This document shows, piece by piece, positions 30,349-40,984 of a stretch of 64,000 nucleotides of DNA. A model generated the notes under the pieces. It was not told the DNA's origin. It made no database searches and was given only the letters and a program-made list of their open reading frames with translations. The stretch is from Tepidiforma flava (GTDB lineage: Bacteria; Chloroflexota; Dehalococcoidia; Tepidiformales; Tepidiformaceae). Made by a program: the position numbers and the translations under genes. The DNA is taken from the NCBI RefSeq assembly GCF_027594505.1, contig NZ_CP115149.1:62001-126000 (forward strand), read 5' to 3'. Positions within the stretch are counted from its first letter, which is position 1. Each line of letters begins with the position of its first letter.

Positions 30349-31457
30349 ATGAAATTCGGCATCTTCTACGAAATTTCGGTGCCGCGGCCGTGGGGGCCGA
30401 CGACCGAATACGAGGTGTACCAGAACTGCCTCGAACAGGTGAAGCTGGCCGATGAGCTCGGCTTCGACCAGGTGTGGGCGGTGGAGCACCACTTCCTCGA
30501 GGAGTACTCCCACTGCTCGGCGCCGGAGGTGTTCCTCACCGCGTGCGCGATGGTGACGAAGAACATCCGCATCGGGCGCGGCATCGTCGTCTGCGTCCCG
30601 GAGTTCAACAACCCGATCAAGGCGGCCGAGGTCGCGGCGACGATGGACATCGTCTCCGGCGGGCGGCTGGAGTTCGGGACCGGGCGGTCGGCGACGTGGA
30701 CCGAGCTGGGGGGATGTCGGCCGACCCGGATGAGACGAAGAAGACGTGGGACGAATGGGTGCGGATCATCCCGAAGATGTGGACGGAGGAGCGGTTCGGC
30801 TACCAGGGCGCGCTTCAGCATGCCGCAGCGGGCGGTGCTGCCGAAGCCGCTGCAGAAGCCGCACCCGCCGATGTGGGTGGCGGTGACGAGCCCGGGGACG
30901 GAGCTGGACGCCGCGGACCGGGGGATGGGAAGCCCGGGGTTGACGTTCGGGGGTTTCGCGGAGCAGGAGCAGAAGATTGCGGAGTACCGGCGGCGCATCA
31001 AGTACTGCAACCCGGTGGGCTCGTTCGTGAACGAGCAAGTGAACACGGTGAACTTCCTCTTTGCCACGAGGACAACGAGTACGGGGCGAAGACGGGCCAG
31101 CGGCTGGCGGGGACGTTCAACTACCTCGCGGAGCAGCTGCTGGCGGCGCGGCAGGCCTACCCGACGCGGTCGTATCCGAACCTCGGGCTGCTGCCGGCGC
31201 TGCGGCGGGAGGCGACGAGCGCGCCGGAGGGGCAGATCCCGGAAGGACTGTGCATCGGCAACCCGGACCGGATCATCGAGGTCATCAAGAAGTGGGAGTC
31301 GGTCGGTGTGGACCGGATCAACTTCCTGCTGAATGCGATCGAAACGGTGCCGCAGGAGGAGGTGCTGGCGAGCCTGCGGCTGTTCGCGAAGGAAGTGATG
31401 CCGAAGTTCGCGGAGAAGCCGGGGGCGAAGGCCCCGGCGGCGGTGGGAGGGAACTGA
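30349..31457 (+). CDS. LLM-class flavin-dependent oxidoreductase 3 (frameshifted)
   Basis: About 370 residues after at least three repairs (near 30708, 30812, 31065). Same subfamily as the gene at 27471: MKFGIFYEISVPRPWG, LGFDQVWAVEHHFLEEYSH, FGTGRSATWTEL, KPLQKPHPPMWVAVTSPGTE and VGVDRINFLLNAIETVPQEE. It lies between two acetoacetate-decarboxylase-like genes and its stop overlaps the second (TGATG). RBS GGAGAAGGGAG. The paralogue pair in neighbouring operons suggests two related oxidation steps. Confidence 0.85.
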
Positions 31458-32206
31458 TGCCGCTCGTGGGAACCCGGCCGACGACGGATTTCGAGCATGG
31501 GCCGCTGCTGCGCCCGGGCGGCGAGCCGTGGGTGCTGCCGCGCGTGCAGATCCTGCAGGTGATGTACGAGCTGGAGCAGGGAGCGATGACGAGCCTCCTG
31601 CCGCCCGCGCTCCACCCGACCATCCCGCCGACGCTCGTCGTGACGGCGTGGCGGGTGCCGGAGAGCCCGGCGGGCCCGTTCACGCTGGCGGAGGCGAAGG
31701 TCGGCTGCCGCTCCGGCGCGCGGCCGCGGGCGCTCTCGGTGCGGGCGTACTGCGATTCGGCGGCCGCGCGGGAGGCGCTGGCGGCGCGCTGGGGCTACCC
31801 GGCGAGCGAGGCGGACATCGACTTCGCGCGGCGGTACGACCGGTGCTGGGTGACGGTCCGGGCCGGCGGCCGCACAGTCCTCGATGCGCATCTCGTCGAC
31901 CCGGAAGCGATCAGCGGGGCCGACATCCAGTACCTCGCGACGCTGAACACGGCGCGGGTGGAGCGGGAGGGCACGGCGGCGGCGCGGCTCATCCAGGTCG
32001 ACCCGGAGTACCAGTTCCACAGCGCGGACCGCGGGATGCCGGAGCTGCTCGCGTTCGACGGCGAGGCGTGGGGCCTGCCGGGGGCCGACCCGTACTGGCC
32101 GGTGAGCGCTTCGTACGCCGTGGCGGACGTGGCGATGCCGGAGCTGCGGTACCTCGTCGACCCGGCGAAACCGCCGCTGGCGGCGGTCGAACGGCTCCAC
32201 GCCTGA
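31457..32206 (+). CDS. Acetoacetate-decarboxylase-like protein 2
   Basis: 249 residues, intact. N-terminal VLPRVQILQVMYELEQGAM, LLPPALHPTIPPTLVVTAWR and GPFTLAEAKVGCRSGARPR match the ADC-like superfamily layout (substrate-shaping PP...P strand, then an acidic AEAxVG segment where the catalytic Glu lies). The active-site Lys is not obvious. Coupled to the upstream LLM gene. Likely converts the product of that oxidoreductase; the substrate is unknown. Confidence 0.55.
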   Translation: MPLVGTRPTTDFEHGPLLRPGGEPWVLPRVQILQVMYELEQGAMTSLLPPALHPTIPPTLVVTAWRVPESPAGPFTLAEAKVGCRSGARPRALSVRAYCDSAAAREALAARWGYPASEADIDFARRYDRCWVTVRAGGRTVLDAHLVDPEAISGADIQYLATLNTARVEREGTAAARLIQVDPEYQFHSADRGMPELLAFDGEAWGLPGADPYWPVSASYAVADVAMPELRYLVDPAKPPLAAVERLHA

Positions 32207-32219
32207 CGGGCGGCAGCGC

Positions 32220-34293
32220 TCAGGCGAAGGCGGGGGCCGGGCCGAGCTGGCGTTCGAGGTCGGCCGGGGATTCGGTGGGCGCCATGCAAGCCATGTTCTC
32301 GCAAACGTAGGCGAGAGCGCGGCCCGCCGGCTCGCGGCCTTCGAACAGGGGCAGGCCCTCGGCGTCGGCCGTCGGCGCGACGACGGTGAAGGGGAGGTAG
32401 CGCGCGGCGAGGACGCCTTCGAACGGCGCGCGGGCGGAGGGATCGCCGACGATGACGATTTCGCGGTGCGGCGCGAGCGCGAACTCCATCGCGTGGAGGA
32501 TGGTGCCGAAGCCGGTCACCGCGCGGAGCAGGTGGTCGGCGACGGCGGCCACGACGTCCTCCACGACGCGCTCCCACTCGGCGGGGCCGTAGTAGCGGCC
32601 GAGCCAGAGGCCGAGGAGGGCGGCGGCGCCGTTGCCGGACGGGGTGGCGGCATCGGAAAAGCTGCGCTGGCGGACGATGAGCTGCTCGGCGTCGCTGGCG
32701 GTATCGAAGAAGGTGCCGGTTTGGGGGTCGCGGAAGCGTGCGAGGGCGGCCTCCCAGAGGTCGCGGGCCCAATCGAGCCACGCGAGGTCACCGGTCGTCT
32801 TGTAGAGTTCGACAAGGCCGAGGCCGAGATACGTGTAGTCCTCGAGCATGCCCGGGACGCGGGCTTCGCCGGCCTTCCAGGTGTGGTAAAGGACACCGTC
32901 GCGCCAGAGGTTGGCGCGGAGGAATTCCGCCAGGCGGGTCGCGGCCATGGCGTAGGCCGGCTCTTCGAGCACGCGGGCAGCTTCGGCGAAGGCAGCGAGG
33001 GCGAGCCCGTTCCAGTCCGTGAGCACCTTGTCGTCGAGACCGGGCGGGACGCGCTCCTGGCGGGCGTAGAAGAGCCGCTCCCGGATCTCCTCGATGCGGT
33101 CGAGGATCTCGTCCTGGGAGAGCCCAAAGCGGCGCTCGAGGTCTTCGATATCGGGGCGGGCGGTGAGGACGCTGCGGCCGGTGAGTTCAGGGTGGTGCGG
33201 GTCGCGGAAGTTGCCTTCCGGCGTCACGCCGTACCAGGCCATGGCGAGGGGCGCGTCGGGTCCGAGCACCTGTTCGAGTTCGGGGACGGTCCAGAGGTAG
33301 TACTTGCCTTCGATGCCTTCGCTGTCGGCGTCGAGAGCGGCGTAGAAGCCGCCGGCCGGGTCCTGCATCTCGCGGAGGAGGAATTCGAGGGTTTCGTGGA
33401 CGACGCGGGCGAAGCCGCCGTCGCCCGTGAGCTGGTAGCCGTGGAGGTAGACGCGGGCGAGCTGAGCGTTGTCGTAGAGCATCTTTTCGAAGTGGGGGAC
33501 GACCCACGCTTCATCGACGCTGTAGCGGGCGAAGCCGCCGCCGACCTGGTCGTACATGCCGCCGGTGGCCATGCCGCGGAGGGTGTGGAGCGCCATGGCG
33601 GCGGCCGCCTGGCCGGTTTCGGTGCCGGGGTTGGCGGCGAAGTGCGCGAGGAGGAATTCGAGGTTCGCGGGCGAGGGGAACTTCGGCGCCATGCCGAAGC
33701 CGCCCCAGGCGGTATCGAAGACCTCGGCGAATTGCTCGACTGCGCGGGCGAGCGTCGCGGGCGCGATGCCGTCGCCGGGGCCGGCTGCGCGGGCGGCAGC
33801 GGCGCGGAGGTGCTCGGTGAGCCCGCGGGCGGAGTCGAGGATGCGCTCGCGGTCGGTCTGCCATTTCTCGGCGAGGAACTGGAGGACGCGGGGAACCCGG
33901 GGCGGCCGTGGGCGTCTTCGGGCGGGAAGTAGGTGCCGGCATAGAACGGCTCGCCCTCCGGGGTGAGGAAGACGGTCATCGGCCAGCCGCCCTGGCCGGA
34001 GATCGCCTGCACGGCGGCCATGTAGACAGCGTCGACATCGGGGCGCTCTTCGCGGTCGACTTTGACGTTGACGAAGTAGCGGTTCATGAGGTCGGCGATG
34101 GCCGGGTTTTCGAAGGATTCGTGGGCCATCACGTGGCACCAGTGGCAGGAGCTGTAGCCGACGGAGAGGAGGATCGGCTTTGCTCGGCGCGGGCCCGTTC
34201 GAACGCCTCGCTGCCCCACGGGTACCAATCGACGGGGTTGTCGGCGTGCTGACGGAGGTAGGGGCTGGTTTCGTTCGCAAGGCGGTTCGGCAT
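32220..34293 (-). CDS. YyaL/SSP411-type thioredoxin-domain protein (frameshifted)
   Basis: 691 residues after repairs near 33895 and 34185. N-terminal DUF255 thioredoxin-like domain: [35 protein letters not shown] with the CHWC active site, [16 protein letters not shown] and [12 protein letters not shown]. The rest is an (alpha/alpha)6 barrel like N-acylglucosamine epimerases: [36 protein letters not shown] and [18 protein letters not shown]. Broadly conserved; cellular role unresolved. ATG 34293 lies 7 nt after TACCGT (34306-34301), a leaderless arrangement. Convergent with the ADC-like gene upstream in coordinates. Confidence 0.9.
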
Positions 34294-34356
34294 GGGTTCC
34301 ACGGTACAGGATTCGCGTGTGCGCTGCTGTCGACAGCCGGGGCAGGCAGGCGCAGA

Positions 34357-35834
34357 ATGCCGCGCATGGCAGCTGACCTGGTCTTTCGGAACGCGCTGGT
34401 CATCGATGGGACGGGGGCGCCGGGCTTCCTGGCGGACGTGGCGGTCGAGGGGGACCGCATCGCCGCAGTGGGCGAGGCGCCCGCCGGGCGGCGGGAGGTG
34501 GACGCGCGGGGGCTGGTGCTCTGCCCCGGTTTCGTGGACACGCATTCGCACGACGACGGCGCGTTCCTGCGGCACCCGGATATGGCGTTCAAGCTGGCGC
34601 AGGGCGTGACGACGGACGTGAGCGGGAACTGCGGCTTCAGCACGGTGCCGAACGAGCCCGGGCGCGAGTACATGCCGGGGGACATCTCGGGGCCGGGCGC
34701 GGGGTGGACGGACCTCGCGAGCTACTTCGCGGCGTGCATGGCAAAGCGGCCGGCGATCAACAACCTGATGCTGGTCGGGCACAACCGGGTCCGGGCGCAC
34801 GTGATGGGGTTGGAGCGGCGGGCGCCGACGCCGGACGAGCTGGCGGCGATGCGGGGGCACGTCGCGCGGGCGATGGAGCAGGGCGCCGCAGGGCTCTCGA
34901 CGGGGCTGATCTACGAGCCGGGGCGGTACGCGCGGACCGAGGAGGTCATCGCGCTGGCCCGGGAGGCCGCGCCGTACGGCGGACTGTACGCGACGCACAT
35001 GCGGAACGAGGCGGACCGGCTGCTGGAGGCGGTGGACGAGGCGATCACCGTCGCGCGGGAGGCGGGCACGGGGCTCCACATTTCGCACCACAAGGCGGCG
35101 GGGCGGCGGAACTGGGGCCGGGTGGGCGAATCGCTGGCGAAGGCCGACGCGGCCCATGCCGCGGGGACGAGCGTGACGCTCGACGTCTACCCGTACACGG
35201 CGGGCAGCGGGCCGATGTGGCAGTACGTGAACCTCGAAGCGATCGACCGGGAGTGGGCGGAGAACGTGATGATCGCGAGCTGCCCGGACCGGCGGGAGTT
35301 CGAGGGGCGGATGGTCCCCGACATCGCGGCGAGCGAGGGGTGGTCGGTCGAGGAGGCGGTGCGGCAGATCCTCACGGCGCCGCGTGGCAAGGAGGTCATC
35401 TGCATCCAGTTCATCATCGATGAAGCGGATATCGAGACGAACCTGCGCCACCCGCGGATGTTCATCGGCTCGGACGGCATCCCGGTGCTGAAGGGAACCC
35501 GCACCCGCGGCTGTTCGGGACGATGCCGCGGGTGCTGGCGCGGTACGTGCGGGAGCGGGGCGTGCTGACGCTCGAAGAGGCCATCAGGAAGATGACCTCG
35601 GCGCCGTGCGAACGGTTCGGGCTGGCAAAGCGGGGGCAGGTGCGGGAGGGGTGGTTCGCTGACCTGGTCCTGTTCGACCCGGCGACCGTCGAGGACCTCG
35701 CGACCTACGAGCAGCCGAAGCAGGAGCCGCGCGGCATCCGGATGGTGGTGGTGAACGGGCAGGTGGCATACGACGACGGCCGGCACACCGGCGCCGGGAG
35801 CGGGCGGATGCTGCGGTATCGGCAGGAGGCGTGA
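34357..35834 (+). CDS. N-acyl-D-amino-acid deacylase (amidohydrolase, frameshifted)
   Basis: 492 residues after repair at about 35502. Amidohydrolase superfamily D-aminoacylase: [19 protein letters not shown], metal motif [11 protein letters not shown] (HxH), [13 protein letters not shown] with the metal-binding Cys of D-aminoacylases, [22 protein letters not shown] and SDGIPVLKG (late Asp), and the C-terminal [13 protein letters not shown]. Cleaves N-acyl groups from D-amino acids using zinc. ATG 34357 or 34366 (MAADLV) could start it. Confidence 0.88.
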
Positions 35835-35905
35835 GGCCGCCGGGCCGGTAAGGGCCGGGAGCCGTATAGTCGCGGGCACGACGTTCAGCCCAGGAGGGGA
35901 TTCGC

Positions 35906-36811
35906 ATGCAGAAGCCGGCAGTGGCGCTCGCGGCGGCGGTCGGCCGCAGGAAATGGACCGCAGAGACGGCGAAGCAGCTCGAGGCGGCGGGGTTCGCGGG
36001 GATTTACTGCGCGAGCTTCGGGGACGGGATGGGGCTCTGCCTCTCGATTGCGCACGCGACATCGACGATCAAGTTCGGGACGTCGATCATCCCGATTTAT
36101 TACCGGGTTCCGTTCGACCTCGCACAGTCGGCGGCGTACATCCACGAAATCAGCGATGGGCGGTTCTACCTCGGCATCGGGGTAAGCCACGCGCCGGCGA
36201 ACGCGCGCATCGGGGCGAAGCCCGGCAAGCCGCTGAGCGACATGCGGCAGTACGTGGAGGCGATGCGGGCGGCTTCGCAGCAGGTCGGCCCGCTGCCGCC
36301 GATCGTGCTCGCGACGCTGCGGAAGAAGATGGTGGAGCTGGCCGTGGAGATTGCCGAGGGCGCAGTCTGGGCGAACGCAGCGCGCAGCCACATGCCGGAG
36401 TCGCTCTCGCACATTCCCGCGGAGAAGCGGGAAGGCGACTTCTTCATCGGCGACATGATCCCGATGTGCATCGACGACGAGGACCCGGCGGCGGCGGCGA
36501 ACGTGATGAAGCGCGTGCTGACCGGGTACGTGATGCTGCCGAACTACCGGAACTACTGGAAGGAAGCCGGATACGTCGAGGAGATGAAGGCGATCGAAGC
36601 GGCGCTGCGCGCTGGCGACCGGGAGGCGCTGCCGGGGCTCATGTCGGAGCGCTGGCTTTCGGATTGCACCCTGTACGGCACCCGGAAGCAGGTGCTGGAG
36701 GGGCTGGAGCAGTGGTTCGCGGCCGGGGTGAAGACGCCGATCGTGGTGCCGTCTTCGACGAAGGGCGGGCAGGTGAAGGCGTTCGAGGAGCTGTTCGCTG
36801 CCTTCGCGTGA
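35906..36811 (+). CDS. LLM-class F420-dependent oxidoreductase 4
   Basis: 301 residues, intact. Luciferase-like fold: MQKPAVALAAAVGRRKWTAE, AAGFAGIYCASFGDG, IKFGTSIIPIYYRVPFDLAQ and GRFYLGIGVSHAPANARIG. The ILARHPxxxA-like and GVSHxPxN blocks are typical of F420-dependent members. RBS AGGAGGGG 10 nt upstream; TATAGT at 35865-35870 is a good -10. Closest in style to actinobacterial F420 enzymes; the substrate is unknown. Confidence 0.85.
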   Translation: MQKPAVALAAAVGRRKWTAETAKQLEAAGFAGIYCASFGDGMGLCLSIAHATSTIKFGTSIIPIYYRVPFDLAQSAAYIHEISDGRFYLGIGVSHAPANARIGAKPGKPLSDMRQYVEAMRAASQQVGPLPPIVLATLRKKMVELAVEIAEGAVWANAARSHMPESLSHIPAEKREGDFFIGDMIPMCIDDEDPAAAANVMKRVLTGYVMLPNYRNYWKEAGYVEEMKAIEAALRAGDREALPGLMSERWLSDCTLYGTRKQVLEGLEQWFAAGVKTPIVVPSSTKGGQVKAFEELFAAFA

Positions 36812-36844
36812 CGCCGGCGGGCGCGCCTCCCTACAATGGGTGGC

Positions 36845-37611
36845 GTGTTCGAGCGCGAACTGGAGGCGGCGAAGGAGGCAGCGCTGGCGGCGGGAGGGGT
36901 CATCGAGCGCTTTCGGCGGGAAGGCGTCCGGTACGGCCGGAAGGCCGGCCGGGAGCTCGTCTCGGAGGCGGACCTCGCGGCGGCGGCGCTGCTCGAACGG
37001 CGGCTGCTGGGGGCGTTCCCCGATGACGGCTGGCTGAGCGAAGAGCACCGCGACTCGCCCGCGCGGCTCCGGGCGGCGCGGACGTGGGTCGTCGACCCGA
37101 TCGACGGGACGCGGGAGTACCTCGAAGGCGTGCCGGAGTTTGCGGTCTCCATCGCGCTGGTGGCGGACGGCGAGCCGGTGCTCGGGGTGGTGCACAACCC
37201 GGCGACGGGCGAGCTGTTCGCGGCGGCCTGCTGCGGGGCGGAGGAGCGCCCGGCGACCGAGCCGACGGGCCAGCCGTTCGAGGCGCTGGTCGGGCGCGGC
37301 GAGCATGCGTGGGACGACCTGCCGCCGCTGCCGGAAGGCACGCTGGTGCGGCCGATGGGGAGCGTCGCGTACCGGCTGGCGCGGCTGGCGCAGGGCGACG
37401 GCAACGCAACACTGACGGGCTTCGGCCGGGCGGAGTGGGACGTCGCGGCGGGCGTGGCGCTCTGCCGGGCGGCCGGGCTCCGGGTGACCGGGGTGCTGGG
37501 CGACCCGCTCCGGTTCAACCAGCCGCGGCCGGTGGTGCGCGGGCTGCTGGCGGCGGAACCGGGGCTGCACGAACGGCTGACACGCTTCTTCATGCAGTTC
37601 GCGCGGGGTAG
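36845..37611 (+). CDS. Inositol monophosphatase-family phosphatase (end frameshifted)
   Basis: 255 residues. Lithium-sensitive phosphatase motifs: SEADLAAAALLE, WLSEEHRDS (Glu metal ligand), VVDPIDGTREYLEG (DPIDGT) and C-terminal GRAEWDVAAGVALCRAAGL (WDxAAG). It could be inositol monophosphatase, 3'-phosphoadenosine-5'-phosphate phosphatase (CysQ) or histidinol phosphatase. The stop is TAG 37609 if GGGG at 37606 is GGGGG; without this the frame runs into the next gene. GTG 36845 chosen because TACAAT (36832-36837) ends 7 nt upstream; ATG 36836 lies inside the -10. Confidence 0.82.
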
Positions 37612-37629
37612 CCCGCAGGGAGGCAGGCC

Positions 37630-38579
37630 ATGGGCATCGGCATCGGGTTCGGCGTCGCGGGGTTCCCGTTTTCGTCGGCGGACGCGTTCGGGCGGTGGAT
37701 CGACCTGCTGGAGGAGCGCGGCGCGGATTCCGTCTGGTTCAGCGAGCGGCTGGTTTCGAGCACGCCGACGCTGGAGCCAATGGCGGCCATCGGGATGGCG
37801 CTGGGAAGGACGCGGCGGCTGAAGGCGGGGATGAATGCCGTGGTGGTTCCGTTCCGCGACCCGCTGGTGCTGGCGAAGGAGTGCGCCACGCTCGATTACC
37901 TGAGCGGCGGGCGGCTGCTGCCGGTGTTCGGGGTCGGCGACGAGCGAGCACCGGAATGGCGGGCGACCGGCCGCGACCCGCGGGGCCGCGGAGCAGCAGC
38001 GGACGAGGCGCTGGAGATCATGGCGCGGTTGTGGACGGGCGAGCGGCTCACGTTCGAAGGCCGGCACTTCCGTTACCGGGAGGCGGTCATCTCGCCGCTG
38101 CCGGTGCAGCAGCCGCTGCCACTCTGGATTGGCGGGAGTTCAGAGGCCGCCATCCGGCGGACGGCGCGGCTGGGGACGGGCTGGCTGGCGGGCCTGCAGA
38201 CGCCGGCGCAGGTGGCGCCCGTCGTGGCGGCGGTCAAACGGGCCGCGGCAGAGGCGGGGCGAACGATCGATGAAGACCACTACGGGGCCGGCTTCTCTTA
38301 CCGGTTCGGGAGCATCGATGAGCCGGCGGTGCAGCGGCAGCTGGCCGGCCTGGCGCGCCTGCCGGGCGTCGGCGACCCCGCCGCGCTCGTCGCGGTGGGC
38401 GGCGCGGAGGAGATCGCGCAGCGCTTCCGCGAGTTCATCGCAGCCGGGGTGTCGAAGTTCGTGGTGCGGCCCATCGCTGAGAACGACGACGACCTGGCGG
38501 CGCAGACCGCGCGGCTGCTCGATGAGGTGGTGCCGCTGTTCGCGCCGCCGAAGGTCAGCGGGGAGCGGCGCGAGCCTGA
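37630..38579 (+). CDS. LLM-class F420-dependent oxidoreductase 5 (end frameshifted)
   Basis: 316 residues once GGGG at 38560-38563 is GGGGG, ending KVSGGAARA. Luciferase-like fold: MGIGIGFGVAGFPFSS, ERGADSVWFSERLVSSTP, LSGGRLLPVFGVGDERAPEW and LPLWIGGSSEAAIRRTAR, the TIGR03619/03854-like subgroup. Without the fix the frame stays open for 960 nt more through antisense tilS. The same added base gives tilS its stop, so the two genes converge with a 25-nt overlap. RBS GGGAGG before ATG 37630. Confidence 0.85.
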
Positions 38580-39920
38580 CCCAGAGGTCGGGCGGCTCGC
38601 CGGCATCGCGGACGAAGACCCCGGAGGCGGTGAAAATGGCCGCCGGGCCGCCGGCATCGGTGATGGCGACCGCGCCGGGGCGCTCCCAGGCCGGCACCTT
38701 CTGGTCGATGAGCAGGTCCGAGACCTTCCGCGTGACGCCGCGCCAGGCGATGCGGTCGCCGGGCTGGAGGTGGCGGGCGCGGAGAGCGCCGCGGAGACTC
38801 GCGGCGGCGAGTCCCGCGACAGGGGACTGCGGTGCCGGTTCCGCGGGGGAGGTGAGGACGTCGACGCGCCACGGCCCGAAGCGCCGGCTGCCGGGGACGT
38901 CCGGGAGCACCGGCGGCAGGGGCTCGACGGGTTCGAGGCGCGGGCCGATGCGGACGCGGCCCGCCGAGACGTCGACGGCGGTGTCGCCGAACGCGACCGA
39001 GCCGGAACCGCGGCGGAGCACCTGCCGGAGGTTCTCGAGCCGGGTGCGGTTGACGGCCGGTTCGAGGTGGAAGAACGCGGCCTCGCGCTCGACGACGAGC
39101 CAGAGCGACTCGGCGGGGAGGCCGGCGAGCGCGGCGGCCTCGTAGACGGCGCCGACGGGGCCGCGGTCGACCGCGCGGGCTTCGAACGAGCGGCGTTCGA
39201 GGAGACCGAAGGCGTCACGCGCACTCTCGGCGAGGCCGAGGAGCGCGTCATCGATGGAGGGATTGAAGGCGGAGAGCGCCGGCAGCAGTTCGCTCCGGAT
39301 GCGGTTGCGCGTGTGGACCGGGTCGCGGTTGGATTCGTCGGCGCGCGGCTGGAGGCCGAGGTCGCGGCAGACGGCGAGGGTGTCGGCGCGCCGGAGGCTG
39401 AGCAGCGGGCGGAGGAGGGCGCCCGGCCGCGCCGGGCACCTGTCCTGCCGGGAGCATGCCACGGAGGCCGCGGACGCCCGTGCCGCGGAGGAGATGGAGC
39501 AGGACGGTTTCGGCCTGGTCGTCGCCCGTGTGGCCGGTGACGACGGCGTCGCACTGCTCTTTTCGGCGGCGAAGGCGAGGAACTGGTAGCGCATGAGGCG
39601 GGCGGTCTCCTCGATGCCGCGGCGCTGGCGGGCGGCGACTTCGCGGACCGGGCCTTCGCCCGTGACGGCTTCGAGGCCGAGGGCGGCGGCATGTTCGCGG
39701 ACGAACTGGAGGTCCTCGGCGGAGCCTGGCCGGAGCTGGTGGTCGAAGTGGGCGACCTTCAGGTCGAGGCCGAACCGCTCGCGGAGGCGGAGCAGGAGGT
39801 GGAGGAGGGCGAGGGAATCGGGGCCGCCGGAGACGGCGACGAGGAGGCGGGTGCGGCCGCGGAAGAGACGCTCCTCGGCGGCGAAGCGCTCGACACGCCG
39901 GAGGGCCTGCCTGAGGGCAC
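38555..39920 (-). CDS. tilS: tRNA(Ile)-lysidine synthase TilS (frameshifted)
   Basis: About 455 residues after repair, the family norm. It adds lysine to C34 of the CAU-anticodon tRNA-Ile. The PP-loop RTRLLVAVSGGPDSLALLHL holds SGGPDS; LKVAHFDHQLRPGSAEDLQF, RYQFLAFAAEK and GHTGDDQAET follow, then RNRIRSELLPALSAFNP and C-terminal DRIAWRGVTRKVSDLLIDQKVP. Slips near 39560 and 39430. The end LAPLPR-stop needs the extra base in the C run at 38560. Start is uncertain: GTG 39920 is used, which needs one more C in CCC; no other start is in frame. Confidence 0.85.
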
Positions 39921-39994
39921 GAGAGGCGCGGGCGGGCGGTTCGGACGGCCCAGGAGCGCCGGGGAAGGGCGCCCAGCCAGGGCCGGGAGACTGT

Positions 39995-40333
39995 TCAGCG
40001 GGGAAGAGCCGCTGCCACCAGGTGCCTGAGGGCTGCGCTTCTTCGGCGGCCGGGGGCTGATGACGACAAACGGGATTTCCCTTCGCGGATGTAGCCGTAG
40101 CGGCGGCGGGCCTCCTGTTCGACGTAGGCATCGGAGGCGACGTAGGCGCGGACGGCTTCGAGGTAGGCCTTCTGTTCTTCGAGGGCGCGGAGCTGCTCTT
40201 CGGCGCGGGCGCGGGATTCGCTCAGCTGGCTGGAGCGGTACATGCCGAGGACGGCGGTGTAGACGAAGTAGCCGCCGATGAGGAGGCTGACGACGATGAC
40301 GAGGCGGGAACGGCTCAGCAGCGGCGGCGCCAT
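39995..40333 (-). CDS. FtsB/DivIC-type septum formation initiator (frameshifted)
   Basis: 113 residues after three single-base repairs that together restore the original frame. One N-terminal transmembrane helix VIVVSLLIGGYFVYTAVLG, a coiled coil SQLSESRARAEEQLRALEEQK, then RRRYGYIREGEIPFVVISP and the end TWWQRLFPR-stop. Family members form the FtsQBL division complex. It lies immediately upstream of tilS in the operon, a conserved pairing in many bacteria. The stop at 39995 is the same in broken and repaired frames. Confidence 0.78.
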   Translation of the reverse strand: MAPPLLSRSRLVIVVSLLIGGYFVYTAVLGMYRSSQLSESRARAEEQLRALEEQKAYLEAVRAYVASDAYVEQEARRRYGYIREGKSRLSSSAPGRRRSAALRHLVAAALPR

Positions 40334-40336
40334 GAC

Positions 40337-40984
40337 TCAGGTGGAGACGCTACGCGCGGGGGCGGCAAGGTTCAAGGGTTCTTCGAGATGGCAGACGTCG
40401 TTGAGAGCCTGGATGGCGGCGCGGCCGTGCTGGATGGAGATGGTGGTGACGGACGCGAGGTCCAGCCGGAAGTTGCGGAAGCTGGCGACCGGGATGCCGA
40501 GGAGCTGGCAGACCAGGACCCGGAGTGTGAAGTTGTGGGAGGCGATGACGGCGACGCGGTCGGGGCCGGCGAGCAGTTCGGCGGCGAGCGGTTCGAGGCG
40601 GCGCGCGAGGTCGGCGAGAGATTCGCCGCCGGGCATCGGGACGGCGGCGGGGTCGTCGCCGGTCCAGGCCCGGTAGAAGTCGGGGAAGCGTTCGCGAATC
40701 TCGGCGTAGGTGAGGCCTTCGGTCTCTCCGACATCGAGCTCGGTCAGCTCGGGCCGGACGTCGACCGCGAGGGCGTGGTGGTCGGCGATGGCGCGGGCGA
40801 TGGCGAGGGCGCGCTGCAGCGGGGAGGAGAGGACGGCGTCGATGGGCACGCGGGCAAAGCGGGCAGCGAGGAGCTCGGCCTGGAGACGGCCGCGGGGCGA
40901 GAGGGGCACGTCGGCGCGGCCGAGCCCGCGCTCTTCGGCGTTATGGTTAGTTTCACCGTGGCGAACGAGGTAGAGCAGGCTCAC
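40337..40984 (-). CDS. Histidine phosphatase (phosphoglycerate-mutase-like)
   Basis: 215 residues, intact. Branch-1 histidine phosphatase: N-terminal LLYLVRHGETNHN with the RHG catalytic motif at residues 8-10, VLSSPLQRALAIARAIAD, ELTELDVGETEGLTYAEI and the second His in VAVIASHNFTLRVLVC. Resembles CobC/GpmB-type broad phosphatases; the CobC role (alpha-ribazole phosphatase) is possible in a B12-using organism but not shown. GTG 40984 overlaps the GNAT stop (GTGA). Confidence 0.85.
   Translation of the reverse strand: MSLLYLVRHGETNHNAEERGLGRADVPLSPRGRLQAELLAARFARVPIDAVLSSPLQRALAIARAIADHHALAVDVRPELTELDVGETEGLTYAEIRERFPDFYRAWTGDDPAAVPMPGGESLADLARRLEPLAAELLAGPDRVAVIASHNFTLRVLVCQLLGIPVASFRNFRLDLASVTTISIQHGRAAIQALNDVCHLEEPLNLAAPARSVST

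Noticed and set aside
38580-39540. Plus-strand extension of the LLM frame through tilS
   Set aside because: Low-complexity Gly/Glu/Arg translation that is antisense to the conserved TilS sequence.
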